DNA of 64,000 nucleotides from contig JAODUO010000039.1 of assembly GCA_025642075.2 (NCBI GenBank), positions 511,001 through 575,000 on the forward strand. The letters are read 5' to 3'. The DNA comes from Ridgeia piscesae (taxonomy: Eukaryota > Annelida > Polychaeta > Sabellida > Siboglinidae). The stretch's first letter is position 1. Every line of letters starts with the position of its first letter. The notes under the pieces are model-generated. The model was not told the origin of the DNA, searched no databases, and saw only the letters and a program-made list of their open reading frames with translations. Both the position numbers and the translations under genes were made by a program. Positions 1-14,753 of this stretch are shown here, in pieces.

Positions 1-1225
1 TCTCTATCGTCAGAAATGAGAACAGTGTTGCTTTAATCGGTTCTTATAAAACAAAATTAATCGTCTTCGTATCGTCAACTTGTCATTCCAGAGTACCAGC
101 AAATGCGGACCTGAGGCTAGTTTGTAATGACTCTTACTGCATTGTCTTCTACGTTAATGCCCTTGAGCTTTTAAACTGTTGGATTGTCAGTTTGCTCTGT
201 CATTAGTGCCTGCGGGTTTCTAACCCTCAGCGATCAAGGTATGCCGACGTCAGACGAAGACAATGCGGGGTAAACGTCTTACATGACCGCTACTGTCCAC
301 AGCTCTCGTTGGACCATCGGCTCGCCGCCACGGTAATGGTTCGACTAAGTAGGGATGATTTGCTTTAGAAGCAGCCTTGTAAACGTTGCCGTTACGCCAA
401 CAATTTCACCACACAGACGACACTTGACTTTAATCCGGCACACCGAGGCTGGACGATAGTACAGTATACTCGAAATATCTGCATCTGTAACAAAGACCAA
501 TCTCGGTTAACGGTTGTCTCAGCGCAAGAAGAAAGAAACCACTTATTGGCAGATGGATCAATCCTGAAACTAAACAGTGTCTTTCGACGTCTTTAGATGG
601 TCTCCAGCGTCTTGGTAATTGAACTAAGAGTCTTGTTCCGTAATGAAGATTACTGGAGAATCCATTGAACCAAGAAACTGAGAGCAGCGACAAAACGTCA
701 CCCGGTTTAAACTAATCGCCGTTGAAAATAGTTGTGGGGATTGCATTGTTGTTGCCGTTTGAGAACTCTTAGATCATACATTACTGCAGATTGTTTCATT
801 TCAACCAGTTTCCCTTATCATAAAGACAGTTTTCTGAAATTAGAATTTCAACATAATGCTCGACGAAATGCAGTTGTTCTGCTTCCATTTATTTGCCATC
901 GCTTGACGGAATTGTGACTAAGCAACTGGTTACTTGATGGAACTTCTTACAGTTTATGTATCTAGATTGCTTAGCAAACTCCGCCAAGTGGACAACAAAA
1001 TGGCTGCTGGTGGCACGTGCATTTCGTCGTATATTTTGTTGAAATTCTGGTTTCAGATTATCTTTAAAAAAAAACCTATGGAAAGTTGTTAAAGTGATAA
1101 ATGTGTGCAATAATGTTTGATATGTAGCAGTAGTGATGCAATTCACATACATTGTATTGAACCGTTATCAACATTGTAGGCAAAGGCAACACCGGACGGA
1201 GATCTCGCGTATAATTTGGATTGTG

Positions 1226-1227
<2 letters not shown>
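1..1227. other. Gene-free stretch
   Basis: Only short open frames without homology, repeats or splice context were seen. Confidence 0.7.

Positions 1228-1279
<52 letters not shown>
1228..1279. repeat. (AT)n microsatellite
   Basis: Uninterrupted AT dinucleotides, about 26 repeats. Confidence 0.95.
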
Positions 1280-1285
<6 letters not shown>

Positions 1286-1697
1286 CTGATACATTTGTCA
1301 ATTTAGCAACTCTTCCATATTATTACATCAAAGAAAAGCTTCTAAAACCAGAATTGGAAAAAATATACGAAAAAGCGTATCGATGATTGTGTTTTGTTTT
1401 ATATTCATGCGTTTTTCTAATGTGAGTTTAAGCAACATTCGTGTCGTGTTTTGTTACATGTCAGGTTGTTTGGTGGTCAGCCTGTGTGGCCGCTTAGCCG
1501 ACACGGAGTCGCTCACTTTCTGTGTCCGTCTCCGTCGGTGGACCTGACCCGTTGACCGCACAGCCGCGACCAGCCAAAGACGGAGATCAAAAAGTTAACC
1601 GGCGTCGCCTTTCGCCTTTCATAGGCGCGACAAGGAACGGGCTTCTGTTGCCGGTCGGAAAGAAGTCATGCAAACCGTGACACGCCATGCCGCGACT

Positions 1698-1733
1698 CCG
1701 CAATTAGACAGCTTCCTCCTGTCTTAATTGCGG
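1698..1733. repeat. Perfect-type hairpin
   Basis: CCGCAATTAGACAG and CTGTCTTAATTGCGG are reverse complements with one bulge and a 7-nt loop CTTCCTC. Confidence 0.7.
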
Positions 1734-4509
1734 AACTAGGGCGATTGTTAACCGCGTGAGGTCAGCCACTCACGTATTGTGAGTACTTCTTCAAAGAGAT
1801 CATAGACTGCGGGAGACATAGGCTAGAACAGGGATGCGCTCCGTCGGCATGTAGCGAAGCTCTGTCCCGTAGGTATTGTTGGCGTAGATTGTATACAAGA
1901 GAAACACGAATACAGAATCAACAATCGTTCAATTACGACACAAATCACACCGTTCAGTGTGCTCAATGCTCATGTTGACACATATAGTAAATTGTCATAT
2001 ATACCTGGAAGGATTGGCTTGCCGCTGTTACATAAGACATTTCTGGAGCATCATATACCGTCAATAATACGGCATGCCTAACAATGGCTTGCGGTGATGG
2101 ACTGTCGTTGAGAACTTGTTTTGATGGCGCTGACCCAGAGGTGGATCACCAGAGCTACTTGGTATGGTCAACACGGATCAACCTGAATGTCCCTTCCGTT
2201 TTCATGTTAATCAGCGTTTAGCTATATCTCTTTGTGCAGGTATGTGGGTCTTGTATCCTAGTTGTGCGTGTTCCTTTATTTCAGTCGACCACACGTATGA
2301 ACCGGGGCTCTGCTAAATGCTAAACACATGCCGTATTGCAAGCAGTCTAAATACGAACGCGTATTAAGTAGGAGGTTAGTTCATATTAAATTATTAATCT
2401 GCTGTGTATGTGACGAGTGTACACAATAGTACGGTTGAAAAACAAGTTTTGTACGACAGCCACATAGAAATGTTAGACATGTCTGCTTAAATACTTAATG
2501 ACTGTTTGTTTCGGTCTAGTGTTACTCGTGTGTGCGTGCGTGTGTGTGTACATGCGTGCGTGTGCGTGTGTGTGTGGGAGAGAGAGAGCATCCGTGTGTG
2601 CCTAGCCATGGCTTAGTTTTTTAACACACACTTGTGGATGGAAATCTCCGACAACCGTGTGTTAATTCAATGTCTGTGTATAAAGCCACATAACTTCATT
2701 GCTGTACCAGCTCCAACCGGAAATTCCTTGTGAAAGTAAAATGGAATTTATCTTTAGCCATCAAGGAAGAAATTATCCTGACCGCGTGCCGTTGTATAAC
2801 ACGACGTCACCCCACACCGGATAGGTACCCCACCCCATCCAAGTAGGTCGTTACGACGTTGGAGGGTGGCTACCCCTTATTGAAGTACCACCTACCTTGG
2901 TCTCTTACCTAACATTACCCCAGGTCCGACCGTCTTCACGTAGCGCCGTAAATGACCGCTCTCGACTGACCGCATCAGGTGCACTCCACCAATGTCCAAC
3001 CTCCCATTCCCATGAGATGACCACAGTGATAATTACCGCCGCCACAGGTGAGTTGGTCGCCGCTAGCTTCTGTGACGACCGCATCTGAAGACGAGCTCCT
3101 TTGATGGTCTTCTCTGCTGATTGTCTTCAGCCAACGCAAGGTGCGTCTGACGAGAAGTACTCGTCTTGTCCCTGGGGTCTGTTGTGCTTTCGTGTTGCGC
3201 TCCGCAGAAACAAATTAATGAATAGTAATTGGCTTTATAAAGCCGCCATGCTGATCGATAAGTGTGGCGGTGCGTCTAGATGTTAAGCTCCGAACACCCT
3301 TCGAGGGCTTGAGACGCAATTGCCGAAGTTTGGGCGAGGTAGTGACCCCGGATTATGTAAGATTTGTCTTACTTTATGCATTGTTCTACGGGCCTCGTTC
3401 TCCACGATGTTGCATCGCGTTTTCTCCAGTTTGGTCTTTCTCTTGTTTACGACTGTTTTCCAACGTTAGACTGAGAGCGACCCACATCTCATTGTGTGTT
3501 CATTTCAGCACAGTCATACTGTGGATGTCTTCAGTTTTTCAGAGCACACGTCCTCATCAGTTACGTCTTCTTTTCATGTCGTCGACGCTGGTGGTTTTAA
3601 TGCTTTTCTTCTCCTCTTGATCAGTTTCCTTTCTCTTCATCTTCTTTTCCTCCATTGTCTTGCACAACTTTCTCTACCGACCGTCTTCAAGCCACTCTCT
3701 CGTTTGCTCTCGTTCTGTACTCTTTCTACTCTGTACTCGTTCTGTACTGTCCTCTTGTCGCAGTTTAAACGTGGGTGTTATATATGTAACTTAATGTGTA
3801 CTAATACTATTATTAACGCTCTGCTGGGATGTATAGAACGTCGGCACTCGTAATCGAGAGAACGAAAGTTGCAATCGTATTGAAACTTGGCCAGATGCCG
3901 CTGACTAATCTATGAGTGAGTACACTGCACCTAGTCTCATACAGAGGTGTCGTTAAAGTGGCTCTGTGATCTGTAGATGGATGCCACGCTACTTGCATAC
4001 TTATAGAACACACGAACTTACCTTTGCTGTTTACATTGACAAAAACTGGCAGAGTTCAGCTAATTTGCGGTCGATCTAAGCGTTGGTGTTTCCGGTCTGT
4101 GTCTGAGATATTAACGAACAGTAGCACGGCTAATGATCACGATTGCGAAAGAACTAACATGTGATTGTGCGTCGTAGACCTTGCATGTGGAGGAATGCAG
4201 ATTGGCGATTACCGCTAATGACTGGTTGATGACAAATCTATGATTTGGCGCGGCGACGCACCAAGCAAAGGTGACTGAGGTCATTAATTAACCGGTACGA
4301 TATAGCTGATTTTATACGACCATGTCGCCACTTCTATATAGACAGTTAGACACCGCTGTGGGAACACTATCAAGCGTACATCCTGAATGCAGTGAAGACC
4401 GCGAAATGGCATGGGAAACTGTGGCGTAGTGTTTAGAACAACTCGAACAAATAACATTCGGGTTATTTTGCTATTCTTTCAAGTCATAATTGATATAATC
4501 GTTCCATCC

Positions 4510-4615
4510 CTTCATTGACCTTCTTTCACATCCTGTTACCAAAGTGTTCCGTTTTCGAAATATCGGTTGCCCAAATGTCCATTGTCAAAGTATCCGTTAA
4601 CACAATGTATTGGCT
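4510..4615. repeat. Decayed 15-bp tandem repeat
   Basis: Units TTTTCGAAATATCGG, TTGCCCAAATGTCCA and TTGTCAAAGTATCCG are exactly 15 bp apart. Confidence 0.5.
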
Positions 4616-6796
4616 TCGTTCAATCCTTATTGGTATACAATTAATGTTGACAAGGGGTATAATTTTCCCGTACGTTTACAGTTATTAACATTGTTTTTAA
4701 TAATTATCTTGCTACCATTATTCCTTTCGGTATTTTCCATGTTAAATATCTGGACATCGGTCAACCATCACTACAGTTTGGTCCATTTACCGGTAGCGAC
4801 TGTGAACTCGGTGGTGCTTGCCCGGTGGTCAGTCAGACGTTCATGAGTAATGCATTCACGTAGATCACTCGCCGACGATCAGACGAATTAGCATGCTTAC
4901 ACAAACCTGGTTTACCTTCTTTGACTGCGTCGGTACACGTTGTCTGATATGAGTGCTTAATCTCTGTTCTCACACCTCTTCATCATTGGACCCTCAAAGC
5001 GGGACAACCACCTTTTGAATGCACCTGAAATAACCCCATACGGCTTGATTGAAGACCGTCTGCTTGTCTTCTGTGTTGGCCCTAGAGCTTGTGAAACGTA
5101 GATTAATTGTTTTCGCAACACGGACAATGCCCTGCACCTATCGAGCCGACCTGTTGCACAACAGGCAATCGTGTGTGAAATCACTAAACTCGCAATCGCA
5201 TATTCTCGGCCGCGGCGGAACATTACTATACAAATCTTCACAGCGTTGGTAATTGCGTGGCGTTGCTCATATACAGCGCTATTGCTACAACTGTAGTTGC
5301 TTTGAGTAGCGACACAAACAGGTATCTTAACTGCGTGTCTACTTGCTATACGCACATTAGAGCATTGTTTACAATTGCTCAACGTCAATGAAATGGGGAT
5401 CGTTGTTGTGTGCCGTCGGATATAATCCCCGTGTCGCTACTAAAGGTGTACATGGGATTTTGCGGTTCACGCGCCGGAAAGAGCGAAGCGGTTACTCTGG
5501 CGAGCGGAAATAAAACAAAAAAGACGCATTAATAACATTAAACGTGCGTAATGAATGACTTCCTGCTTAGGACGTATGCATCGGATTGTCACGCGAATTG
5601 TTATTCGTATCTGTCACACCATTGTCTTCACTTAACGTGTAGGCCTTAAACCTTATTTTACGCCTTCGTAAATCTGCTACTGCCACTCTCTATATTCTAC
5701 AATAGTATAGTTATCGCACAACAAATTAGTCAGCCATGTGTGTGGCTACGTGATCAGTTGGCGTCCTCTCCTCACGAGATGCGATTGTAGAGAAGTGTCG
5801 ATTATTATAGGTGGAATAATTTTGTTGTTGTATCGCATTATAGCAAACACGGCCGGAATAATCGACGGAATAGTAGCAGAATTTCGCTCAATTAGAGCTA
5901 TGTGTTTTGTCACGCATGGCTTCACAATCGTGGTTGACAACTGTTGACTCGTCGATGACCAACACATTTGAAGCTACGGCCAGTTGGTCACACTTTTGCC
6001 TAAGGAAAATTAAGTCGTAAAATAATTGTCTTAAGACATTATTTAGTTAACACAACGGCTATTTTTGCACATTTGAACATACTTCAAAGTACTTTTATTT
6101 TTGACATTCATGTACCAGTGTAGGTCAATGAAGTGATGGTCATTCTGGCAATACTTTTAACAATTGACGACAACTAGATATCATTATTTTGCAACGACGC
6201 AATCGGCAATTCCGGAATAATGACCACACGAACTGTCTCGGAACGGAGACGACTCGTCCGTGTCTTGCGCGTCCCTACGGGTCACGCGCGGGCGAGCGTG
6301 AAATCTTCGGGGGTAAAAAAACGCTACAGCAGATCGCGCGAAAAATATTCAACTTCCGTGCCCCTATCCATTGACGCGCCATTGTAGCGGGTCAGGACAT
6401 TTGGACCCGTCTTTGAAGGATGTTTACCCGCGCCCGCTGAGAAGCACACGCTGGGCATAGAAGGGTCGGGCCGTCTCTTCCTTTCCCACATCAACTGCCC
6501 AGTCGAGCGGAGCCCGGGTCGTCTCTGTCGCCATTATCCCCGCCCGGAGACTCCCCCAGACCGGACGCGGGCGACACGACAAGGGCGTAACCCGGCTTAC
6601 TCCGCCATTCTACCCGGCAGCATCGTGGGATTCCTCCGAGTACCCTCGACAAAGGTGCGGTAATAAATTCGCCGAGGGCCCATTAATAAGACCCAGTGTG
6701 AGAAACTAGCAGACGTCAGCGGACGCGATACACAACAGACGCACGTCTGAGTGTCCGCATCGCCGCAGTATCGATTTATGTTTCCGATTTCGAGAA

Positions 6797-7224
6797 ACTC
6801 CTGTGTAAAATTCATCTCCTGTGTAACATTCATCTCGTGTAATTATTCATCTCCTGTATAATATTCACATCTTGTGTAATATTCATCTCCTGTGTAACAT
6901 TCATCTCCTGTGTAACATTCATCTCTCATGTAACATTCATCTCCTGTATAACATTCGTCTCCTGTGTAATATTCATCTCCTATGTAAAACTCATCTCCTG
7001 TGTAACATTCGTCTCCTGTGTAACGTTCATCTCCTGTGTAATATTCATCTCCTGTGTAATATTCATCTCCTGTGTAACATTCGTCTCCTGTGTAACGTTC
7101 ATCTCCTGTGTAATATTCATCTCCTGTGTAATATTTATCTCCTGTGTAACATTCATCTCCTGTGTAATATTCGTTACCTGTGTAACATTCATCTCCTGCA
7201 GTGTAATATTCATCTCCTGTGTAA
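6797..7224. repeat. 18-bp minisatellite, about 24 copies
   Basis: The unit is of the form ATTCATCTCCTGTGTAAT with scattered substitutions (cat/cgt/tat variants) and one 4-bp insertion near 7199. Both strands read open in some frames only because 18 is a multiple of three, giving a monotonous CNIHLL peptide. Confidence 0.9.
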
Positions 7225-7805
7225 CGAATATGTACAACAAGAAAATTCGAACTTGAAAAGTGTTGATGCAGATTCAGATTCTCTGACCAATTATATCACG
7301 GGCATAACTTGACGTGTCTGAACACCAGTCGGCGGACGATGTGACTAATGCCTGACCGACAGACACTGGGGATTACTTCAGATACAACTACTCTATCTGA
7401 ATCCGTCGAGATAAACCCCTTCACACCCTCGTCTCTGCGTGCACTATCACCGACCGTGCATTTGATCTGGCGTATTATCGCCACCGCGCTAACTTAATTG
7501 GTGACTCACTTAATTAATTCTCTCAGAGTTTCTAATCAAGGATGTGGACAAGTACGTAGCGACGTCCAACGAGTACGAGTGGGCAGGACGTGTGACGGGC
7601 ATCACGGTGGGGTAGCCGGTCGTGTGTGCTTCTAACGTCAAAGTTTCAAGCCGATATTTTATGTTTATATCAAAATGTTAATGGACGACGTCGTGAATCC
7701 TGAATAAATGTTCACGGAATATGTCCAACGTTTCATAGATCAACGTGCACGCGTACACAGTACACAGTACACAGTACATAGTACACAGTACACAGTACAC
7801 AGTAC

Positions 7806-8313
<508 letters not shown>

Positions 8314-9907
8314 ACGTATCACACACAATGAATGGGTAGCCTAGCTTCGTGAGAGTCGAAATAGTAATTAGCTGCCAAGAACCGGTTGGTCCGTCGCAGC
8401 CAGAGATAATGTGGTGAAAACACCGGGAGAAATAAAACAGATTCTTAACAATTAATTATCATCATGTACACAATTCGATTGTTAATCAGACAGAGCCTTT
8501 CGTAAATTATTAGTCAAACGGATAATCATCTACCTTGCATACACACACGCATGTACGCGCGCACACAGACACACGCACGCTTAAATGAACTTGTGAGGTT
8601 TAACACGGCTTGGGCTTTCCCATACATTTAAAGAAGATTTCCTTTATAGTAACTCCAGATCAATGTATAAGTAAAACGTAAATGTGGACCCATAAAATGG
8701 GCTTCGTTTGTTCCTAGTTTGGCCTGTCTGAAAGCTCAATCGAATATGTCCAGTCACGGCGTCGCCCCTGCATTTTTCGAGCAAGTCGTAGCCCTGTTGA
8801 AAAATGCAAATCGGTTAGCATTCATCTAATGTCGTTATATTGACAATTGTCTAATAAGTTCAAATAAAGTGTACAAACAAAGCGGTGTGTGTTTGTGTAC
8901 AATGCGTCGTGTGCTCGTGCTGTTGAAAAGCAAAACAAACCAAGTTTCGCGGGGTTCTGGCCAGACCGAGGCTACGCGAACCCTCAACCCTGACCTTACG
9001 GGGCCACGACTGCCATATATGGTAGCGACGCTAATTTACCCATCTACGTCATGCGTACGGATTGTACTACGTTTGGATACGACGTGTTTGGAATTGTACA
9101 ACTTGGCGACTATTACACCGCAGAAATGAACCGCACTAGGCAAGAAACCAGTCAGTCAGGTAAGGATGATTGCTCTTCGCTAGTTTGCTGCAGTTGTCGG
9201 CTGTTTTTCGCGCTACATCGACGTGGAAACGCGTGTTAACGTTCGACCGCAAACTTGGCGAGTTGCCTACCCCGGCCTCCTCGTAGTAGACTGTAGTAAA
9301 CGTCTTGGGCACGCCCACTTTCACGTGGACGCGATTGTAGGGCACAAACTACGATCAGACAAGTTTATATAACAATAGCATGGATCATATCAAAATCGGG
9401 GTAGGTTTTGTAAACGTTTCGGTGTGTTTCCCGGTGTTGTTATTCGGAAAGAGCGCCGAGTTTGAAGGTTTAAATTACTAGGTCATGTCACTAGCGGAAA
9501 TCTAGGTTACGGCCTGACGTAGCCGGGAGGTGATGGCGGCGGGGGTGAATAACGGACCGAGGTCACGCAACAGTGGGCACGGCTGTTCCAGGCTCCTGCC
9601 TTTCGGGCCAGGATCCCACCTATACGATGGGATCGGGCAGACGGGAAACGTTTGGAGGATATTTAGAACTTTATTAAATGCAACCCGCTCACGCAATAAT
9701 CCAGTCTTTCAAAATGATAATCGTTGTTACATAATAGGTGGCGATTGGGTGTAGTGGTCAAATTACTTGGCAATAGCCGTACATTGTATTGTAACCTCCT
9801 AGCATTAGGACTTTTTATAATGAGATCTGCAACATGACATTTTTAGTTTTTGAAGTCTTAAGACATTAGATGGATGCGAGTTTTCATAAGGATTATTTCA
9901 GATGGAT

Positions 9908-10160
9908 TATCGTCAACGACGTGAATTATCTTCAGCACTGTGGATTATCTTCAGCACTGTGATTATATTCATGATGAAGAATTGTCTATAACAACAGAAG
10001 ATGGATATTAATTATTTTCATGACAGTCACCAAGTCTGTGCGGGCGTTTATGTGTGTGCTTGCGTGTACGTATGCTAATTTCGTCTGTGTCATTATTCCC
10101 AGGTGGAATAATTGTCGCTATGCCCAGGCGGAATAATTGTCATTATTCCCAGGTGTTAAT
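9908..10160. repeat. Short local duplications
   Basis: TTATCTTCAGCACTGTG is tandemly duplicated near 9927-9962. CCCAGGYGGAATAATTGTC recurs near 10098 and 10122, with a partial third copy. Confidence 0.6.
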
Positions 10161-10619
10161 CCTTCCGTCCTAGCGGATTTTCGACTGAAGCCTGTCAACG
10201 CATGTGTCAGTCAAACAACTTAATAAACGCCCCGTGTCTGACACAGGTAATGAAGATATCACGAATATATTTATGACATATTGTTACAAAGGTAACGTAA
10301 CTGCTGCTAACTACTGAGTTATACACGCGGTTATGTACACAATTTACATAATAATATGAGCACACGTCTTGCGTTAAACCTCATAGAGAGTAACTTGCCT
10401 GCGAGAAAGGTTTAGACTATCCAACTTTATTTACATGATAAAACTATAGAGTTTTTACGTACCATAAGACATCCAAATGATAAGGTTTACTAATTTCAAC
10501 AATAGCCAAAGTTCGTTCCATACTGGTGAACGTCTGCAAGACAGAACCTTGGATACGCCCGCCTCTCTCCAATGTAACAGATCCACGCTGACCCATTGGC
10601 GACAGAACAATAGTTATCC

Positions 10620-10715
10620 GTCTACATCGCCTACTTGCTTGCTCTACCCTAAGTCTACTCGCTTGTTCTACCCTACATAGCCTACTCGTTTGTTCTACCC
10701 TATATAGTCTCCTTG
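10620..10715. repeat. Degenerate ~31-bp tandem repeat
   Basis: Three to four copies of a CTACTCG(C/T)TTGTTCTACCCTA-type unit. Confidence 0.6.
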
Positions 10716-11130
10716 CTGTTTCACGCGTAATCTAAACTGTGTGAGTTATTGTCGACTACTTCTTCTCACACTGTCGCTGCCAACCACATCACCCACGACT
10801 TCGTGACAATGACGTATCAATCTCTCACGACGCCGGCTTCGTTTGATGTCAAGCATTCCGGCGCATAAGAAACCGCGTGACAAGTTACGCCATCAACGTA
10901 TTCATGACAATGACTTATAGATAGTTCATGCGGCAGTACAGCACCCTAACTAGCGCGCCCTATTTATTTATCCCCACTGAAATTGGGGTGTCACCCGCAA
11001 ACTGTCGGATCCACGTGGTTCTGTCCATGCCAGATCCTGGTGCCGACATCGCCCTGCACCGAACATGTAAACATGTCTTTATGGTGCGCCTGGTCAGAGG
11101 GTCCACCGGTCAAAGTGAGATCGAGGGCAA

Positions 11131-11780
11131 CTGCACGAACTATCTGTGAGACCTGTTCAATCGAACACCGTCACGAACTATCTGTGTGACCTGTTCAATC
11201 GAACACCGTCACGAACTATCTGTGTGACCTGTTCAATCGAACACCGTCACGAACTATCTGTGAGACCTGTTCAATCGAACACCGTCACGAACTATCTGTG
11301 AGACCTGTTCAATCGAACACCGTCACGAACTATCTGTGTGACCTGTTCAATCGAATACCGTCACGAACTATCTGTGAGACCTGTTCAATCGAACACCGTC
11401 ACGAACTATCTGTGAGACCTGTTCAATCGAACACCGTCACGAACTATCTGTGTGACCTGTTCAATCGAACACCGTCACGAACTATCTGTGTGACCTGTTC
11501 AATCGAACACCGTCACGAACTATCTGTGTGACCTGTTCAATCGAACACCGTCATGAACTATCTGTGAGACCTGTTCAATCGAACACCGTCACGAACTATC
11601 TGTGTGACCTGTTCAATCGAACACCGTCACGAACTATCTGTGTGACCTGTTCAATCGAACACCGCCACGAACTATCTGTGTGACCTGTTCAATCGAACAC
11701 CGTCACGAACTATCTGTGTGACCTGTTCAATCGAACACCGTCACGAAGTATCTGTGTGACCTGTTCAATCGAACACCGTC
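11131..11780. repeat. 38-bp minisatellite, about 17 copies
   Basis: The unit starts GACCTGTTCAATCGAACACC and ends in a CGAACTATCTGTG(A/T) block; copies begin at 11150, 11188 and every 38 bp thereafter, more than 90% alike. Its core equals part of the antisense SINE tail at 53605-53632, so it appears to have amplified from a SINE. Confidence 0.9.
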
Positions 11781-12330
11781 TCGGCTTCTCTGGAAGCACC
11801 AGACACTTATTAGCAAAACGTGGACGTCAACACTACGTAAATAGCAAATATCAACCACAAGGTGTGGCGAAGCTAGCAGTAGTAGTTGCAGGAACAGTTG
11901 CAGAGCGACTACCAGGAGAGCTGGAAAGAACATTCCAGAAGAGAAACAGACGGGAGATTGAGAACAGAAAATCTGCACCAAGCAGTTTCAGGCGATACCT
12001 TTGCCCAGTCTGCTCAGAACCAGCACATCTAGATAACACCCTACAGGTACCAGACGGCGTGTCGCCACCCCTAGGGACAGAAATCTTCCCATTGGTCTTC
12101 GCAAACGAAGAATCTGCCACATGCGCTTTGTTGTAGAAATATCTTGCCATTGTCTACGATTCGCATCCGCAGAAGAGCGAAATATCAACCGTTGCGTGGA
12201 TGGTAGTTAAGTTTTCTTACACCTTCTAGGTGTTGCTAAACTAGATGGTGATTCACACAGAAGTCGAGATGGTTTCAGATTCAACAGATCTGACAAGAAG
12301 TGAAATATAAAGCTTTTCGATGTATCCTAG
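11781..12330. mobile_element. Degraded SINE family-1 tail fragments, inverted pair
   Basis: Bases 11781-11860 continue the antisense SINE tail seen at 53600-53700 (CTCGGCTTCTCTGG, then AATATCAACCAC). Bases 12256-12330 carry the same tail in sense orientation (GAAGTCGAGATGG, GATTCAACAGATCTG). The interval between them is diverged and holds no supported gene. Confidence 0.5.
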
Positions 12331-14545
12331 GGACCGGTGACAGCCTTGTGAGAGAACTGTCTCGTTACGTAACATAGTGTGCTCCGTGTTGCACAGTTGG
12401 AGCTTCAGAAAGAAATCTTTACGATATTGGCATTTGAAGTGAATGTTCCTTATTAAAAAAGATGGTTAACTATAACTTTGACACATTTTATTTCACCGTT
12501 CACATGCTGGCGTATGGGCGCCTGTGTACGAGGCGTCGACCCAACACCGATGACGCACGGAACGATGGCCCTTAAACACGCAAGAGAACATCGTGCTTTT
12601 CAACTGAGTAAAGCTGCGCCGAGCGGCCTGTTTATACAGACCTGTGATGTGGCACCGCCAACGTCGGCGGTGGACGATGTCAGGTGATTACACTATAAAC
12701 AGTACTCTTTACAGGGGTGTGTTATGGCGGTGCATGACTTTGCAGTAGCGACAACCAACTAAAATGAGGGTATGCCCGATTATGCTTTTACCCACCGGCA
12801 TCACCACCACGAAGAACACGCGAAAGACGCATCTTTCCAATTTCCTATACCTATTATGTCTGGTGCAAGACGATACGACAATTTGGGATTGATTTGTAAA
12901 TGACTGGTTGCATACCTGTTGCTGGTCTATGATACGAAACAGGTGCATTCCAATCACCCGAGGATCCACCGTTCCAGCGGATGAGAATATCTGAAATGCA
13001 TCCATGAACTCGTATTTTTCGATTGCACGATACACCCATACTACGTACAGCAGTGAAATTATTTCCCCCGGACTTAACAGAAATCCAAGTAATCAACTCG
13101 GATTCTGATTGCTGCGTCGTTGTAGACGCTCTTATATTGAACAAATGATGACATTTTAAAGCCTAAACAATCCATGACGTTTTGGCTATGGACAGTTTGG
13201 AAATGAACATTTGGGCAACAGGCATTTTCGTAACCGGACGTCTGAGTACTGAAATTGCTAATTACCGAAACGTCCTGTTACCGAAAACTTCCTCTTACTA
13301 AAATATCTTGCTGCCGGATACACCCAAATATCTTTATTGCTGTCAGTTTATCACGTGGTCTGTGACCGTTGTTTGGGGCGTTTGTTGTCTGCTTTTGAGA
13401 GGTGGCCACTTTATGGGTGTCCATTATACATGGTCAACTGCAAACGGAACCACCAAGCGCTAACGCCGTTACCAGAATGGGTTGTCTGAGAACTTCACAC
13501 TTGTCTGAAGGTCGATGCTATTTTGGAGTGTGATTGAGGAGAACGTTGCGTGTTTTCTATTGCATAAAACGCACCAGATGTTATGCCATGAGCCACGAGG
13601 TCGTCTTAGTTTTCTACATCCTGTTCGAACAGGCCGTAGGGGGTGGGAGAGGCGGGTAGGGTCAGGGGGTGATTACGGTCATGTGAGACGTTAGAGGGCG
13701 CTGCAGGACCGCCGCTACGACATCGGTGACAATGTCAGTAGACGACGCGAGAGCACGTGTACAAATGTACACATTTGCTATACGTCTGTTCACTGATTTT
13801 CACCGTGGCAGAGGTTAGCTTGGACATCACAAGTACTGCGGGGTTCATGTTACATTTACCGGCATCGTCGTGGTCTTCAGGCGGAACAGATTGCTGACGT
13901 GTCTGGTGTGATGCATGATGGGTAGGTCGACAAACAATGGTGGAGAATGAGAGAGGGGGTGGGAAGGAAACGGGAGAGTAGAAGAATAAACCACGCAAGA
14001 CGAAGAGCAACATAAGAGCTACACCAGCACAAGACGAATGAGCAGGACAGCAACCCTTACAATCTCCGTGCTGTGTATCGCTGAAGAGAGCTCCTTGTCG
14101 TTTAATAAGGGCCCTACTTCTAAACCCAAACTACCCCAGTGGCCCCCTCTTGACGGCTGCACCTGCCTAAGCGATCTCTTGTAGACAAACCACTGGGCCG
14201 AGACACTTGACTACTTCCGGTCGGTTCCTTCAGAGTCGTAGGGGACCGTCCCGTGGTCCCATGGTATACGTATGTGTCTGGGTCGCCTGGCTCACGACAG
14301 TTGAAAAGGAAGGCTGAATACATATAATGGGACCCTATAGCGCTGCCATAATAAATTAAGCACGCTCCACTTTTCACCAAAGCGAGTGCTCGGTGCTAAC
14401 GTCGGGCTGCTGGTTTTTACTTCACATTCCGGACTACTCCGCACGAGGTGCTTGCGTTCGCAGTTCACACGGCTTTGTAGCCGCTACTGGTTGTATTGCC
14501 TTGGTCAGGATGCATCGTCATGCCGAATAAAACTATGTGTGTGGA
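12331..14545. other. Gene-free stretch
   Basis: It holds the decayed repeat at 13190-13325. The short frames on both strands show no domain. Confidence 0.7.
13190..13325. repeat. Decayed 15-17-bp tandem repeat
   Basis: Repeating TTACCGAAA(A)CNTCCTG-like units, of the same type as 4510-4615 and 17640-17890. Confidence 0.45.
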
Positions 14546-14705
14546 AGTTCATGTGTGTGTGCGTGCGTGCATGTGTGCGTGCGTGCGTGTGTACATACGT
14601 GTGTATGCGTGCGTGCGTGTGTGTGGTGGTAGTAGTGATAAAATGATGGAACGTGTGTAAATTCACTTAAACAGTATGCATGCACGTCGCGCGCACACAC
14701 ACGCG

Positions 14706-14753
<48 letters not shown>

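Larger units (their letters stand above)
1280..6796. other. Gene-free stretch
   Basis: It contains the hairpin at 1698, a short GT/GA tract (2531-2588), a pyrimidine-rich tract (about 3420-3770) that keeps some frames open, and the decayed repeat at 4510-4615. CpG is frequent throughout. No gene was recognised. Confidence 0.7.
8314..11130. other. Gene-free stretch with small duplications
   Basis: Apart from the duplications at 9908-10160 and 10620-10715, nothing was recognised. Confidence 0.7.

Noticed and set aside
6872..7312. 146-residue repeat protein (CNIHLL)n
   Set aside because: The 18-bp minisatellite reads open in several frames on both strands; no start context or unique domain.
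11298..11531. 77-residue repetitive frame
   Set aside because: Product of the 38-bp SINE-derived minisatellite.
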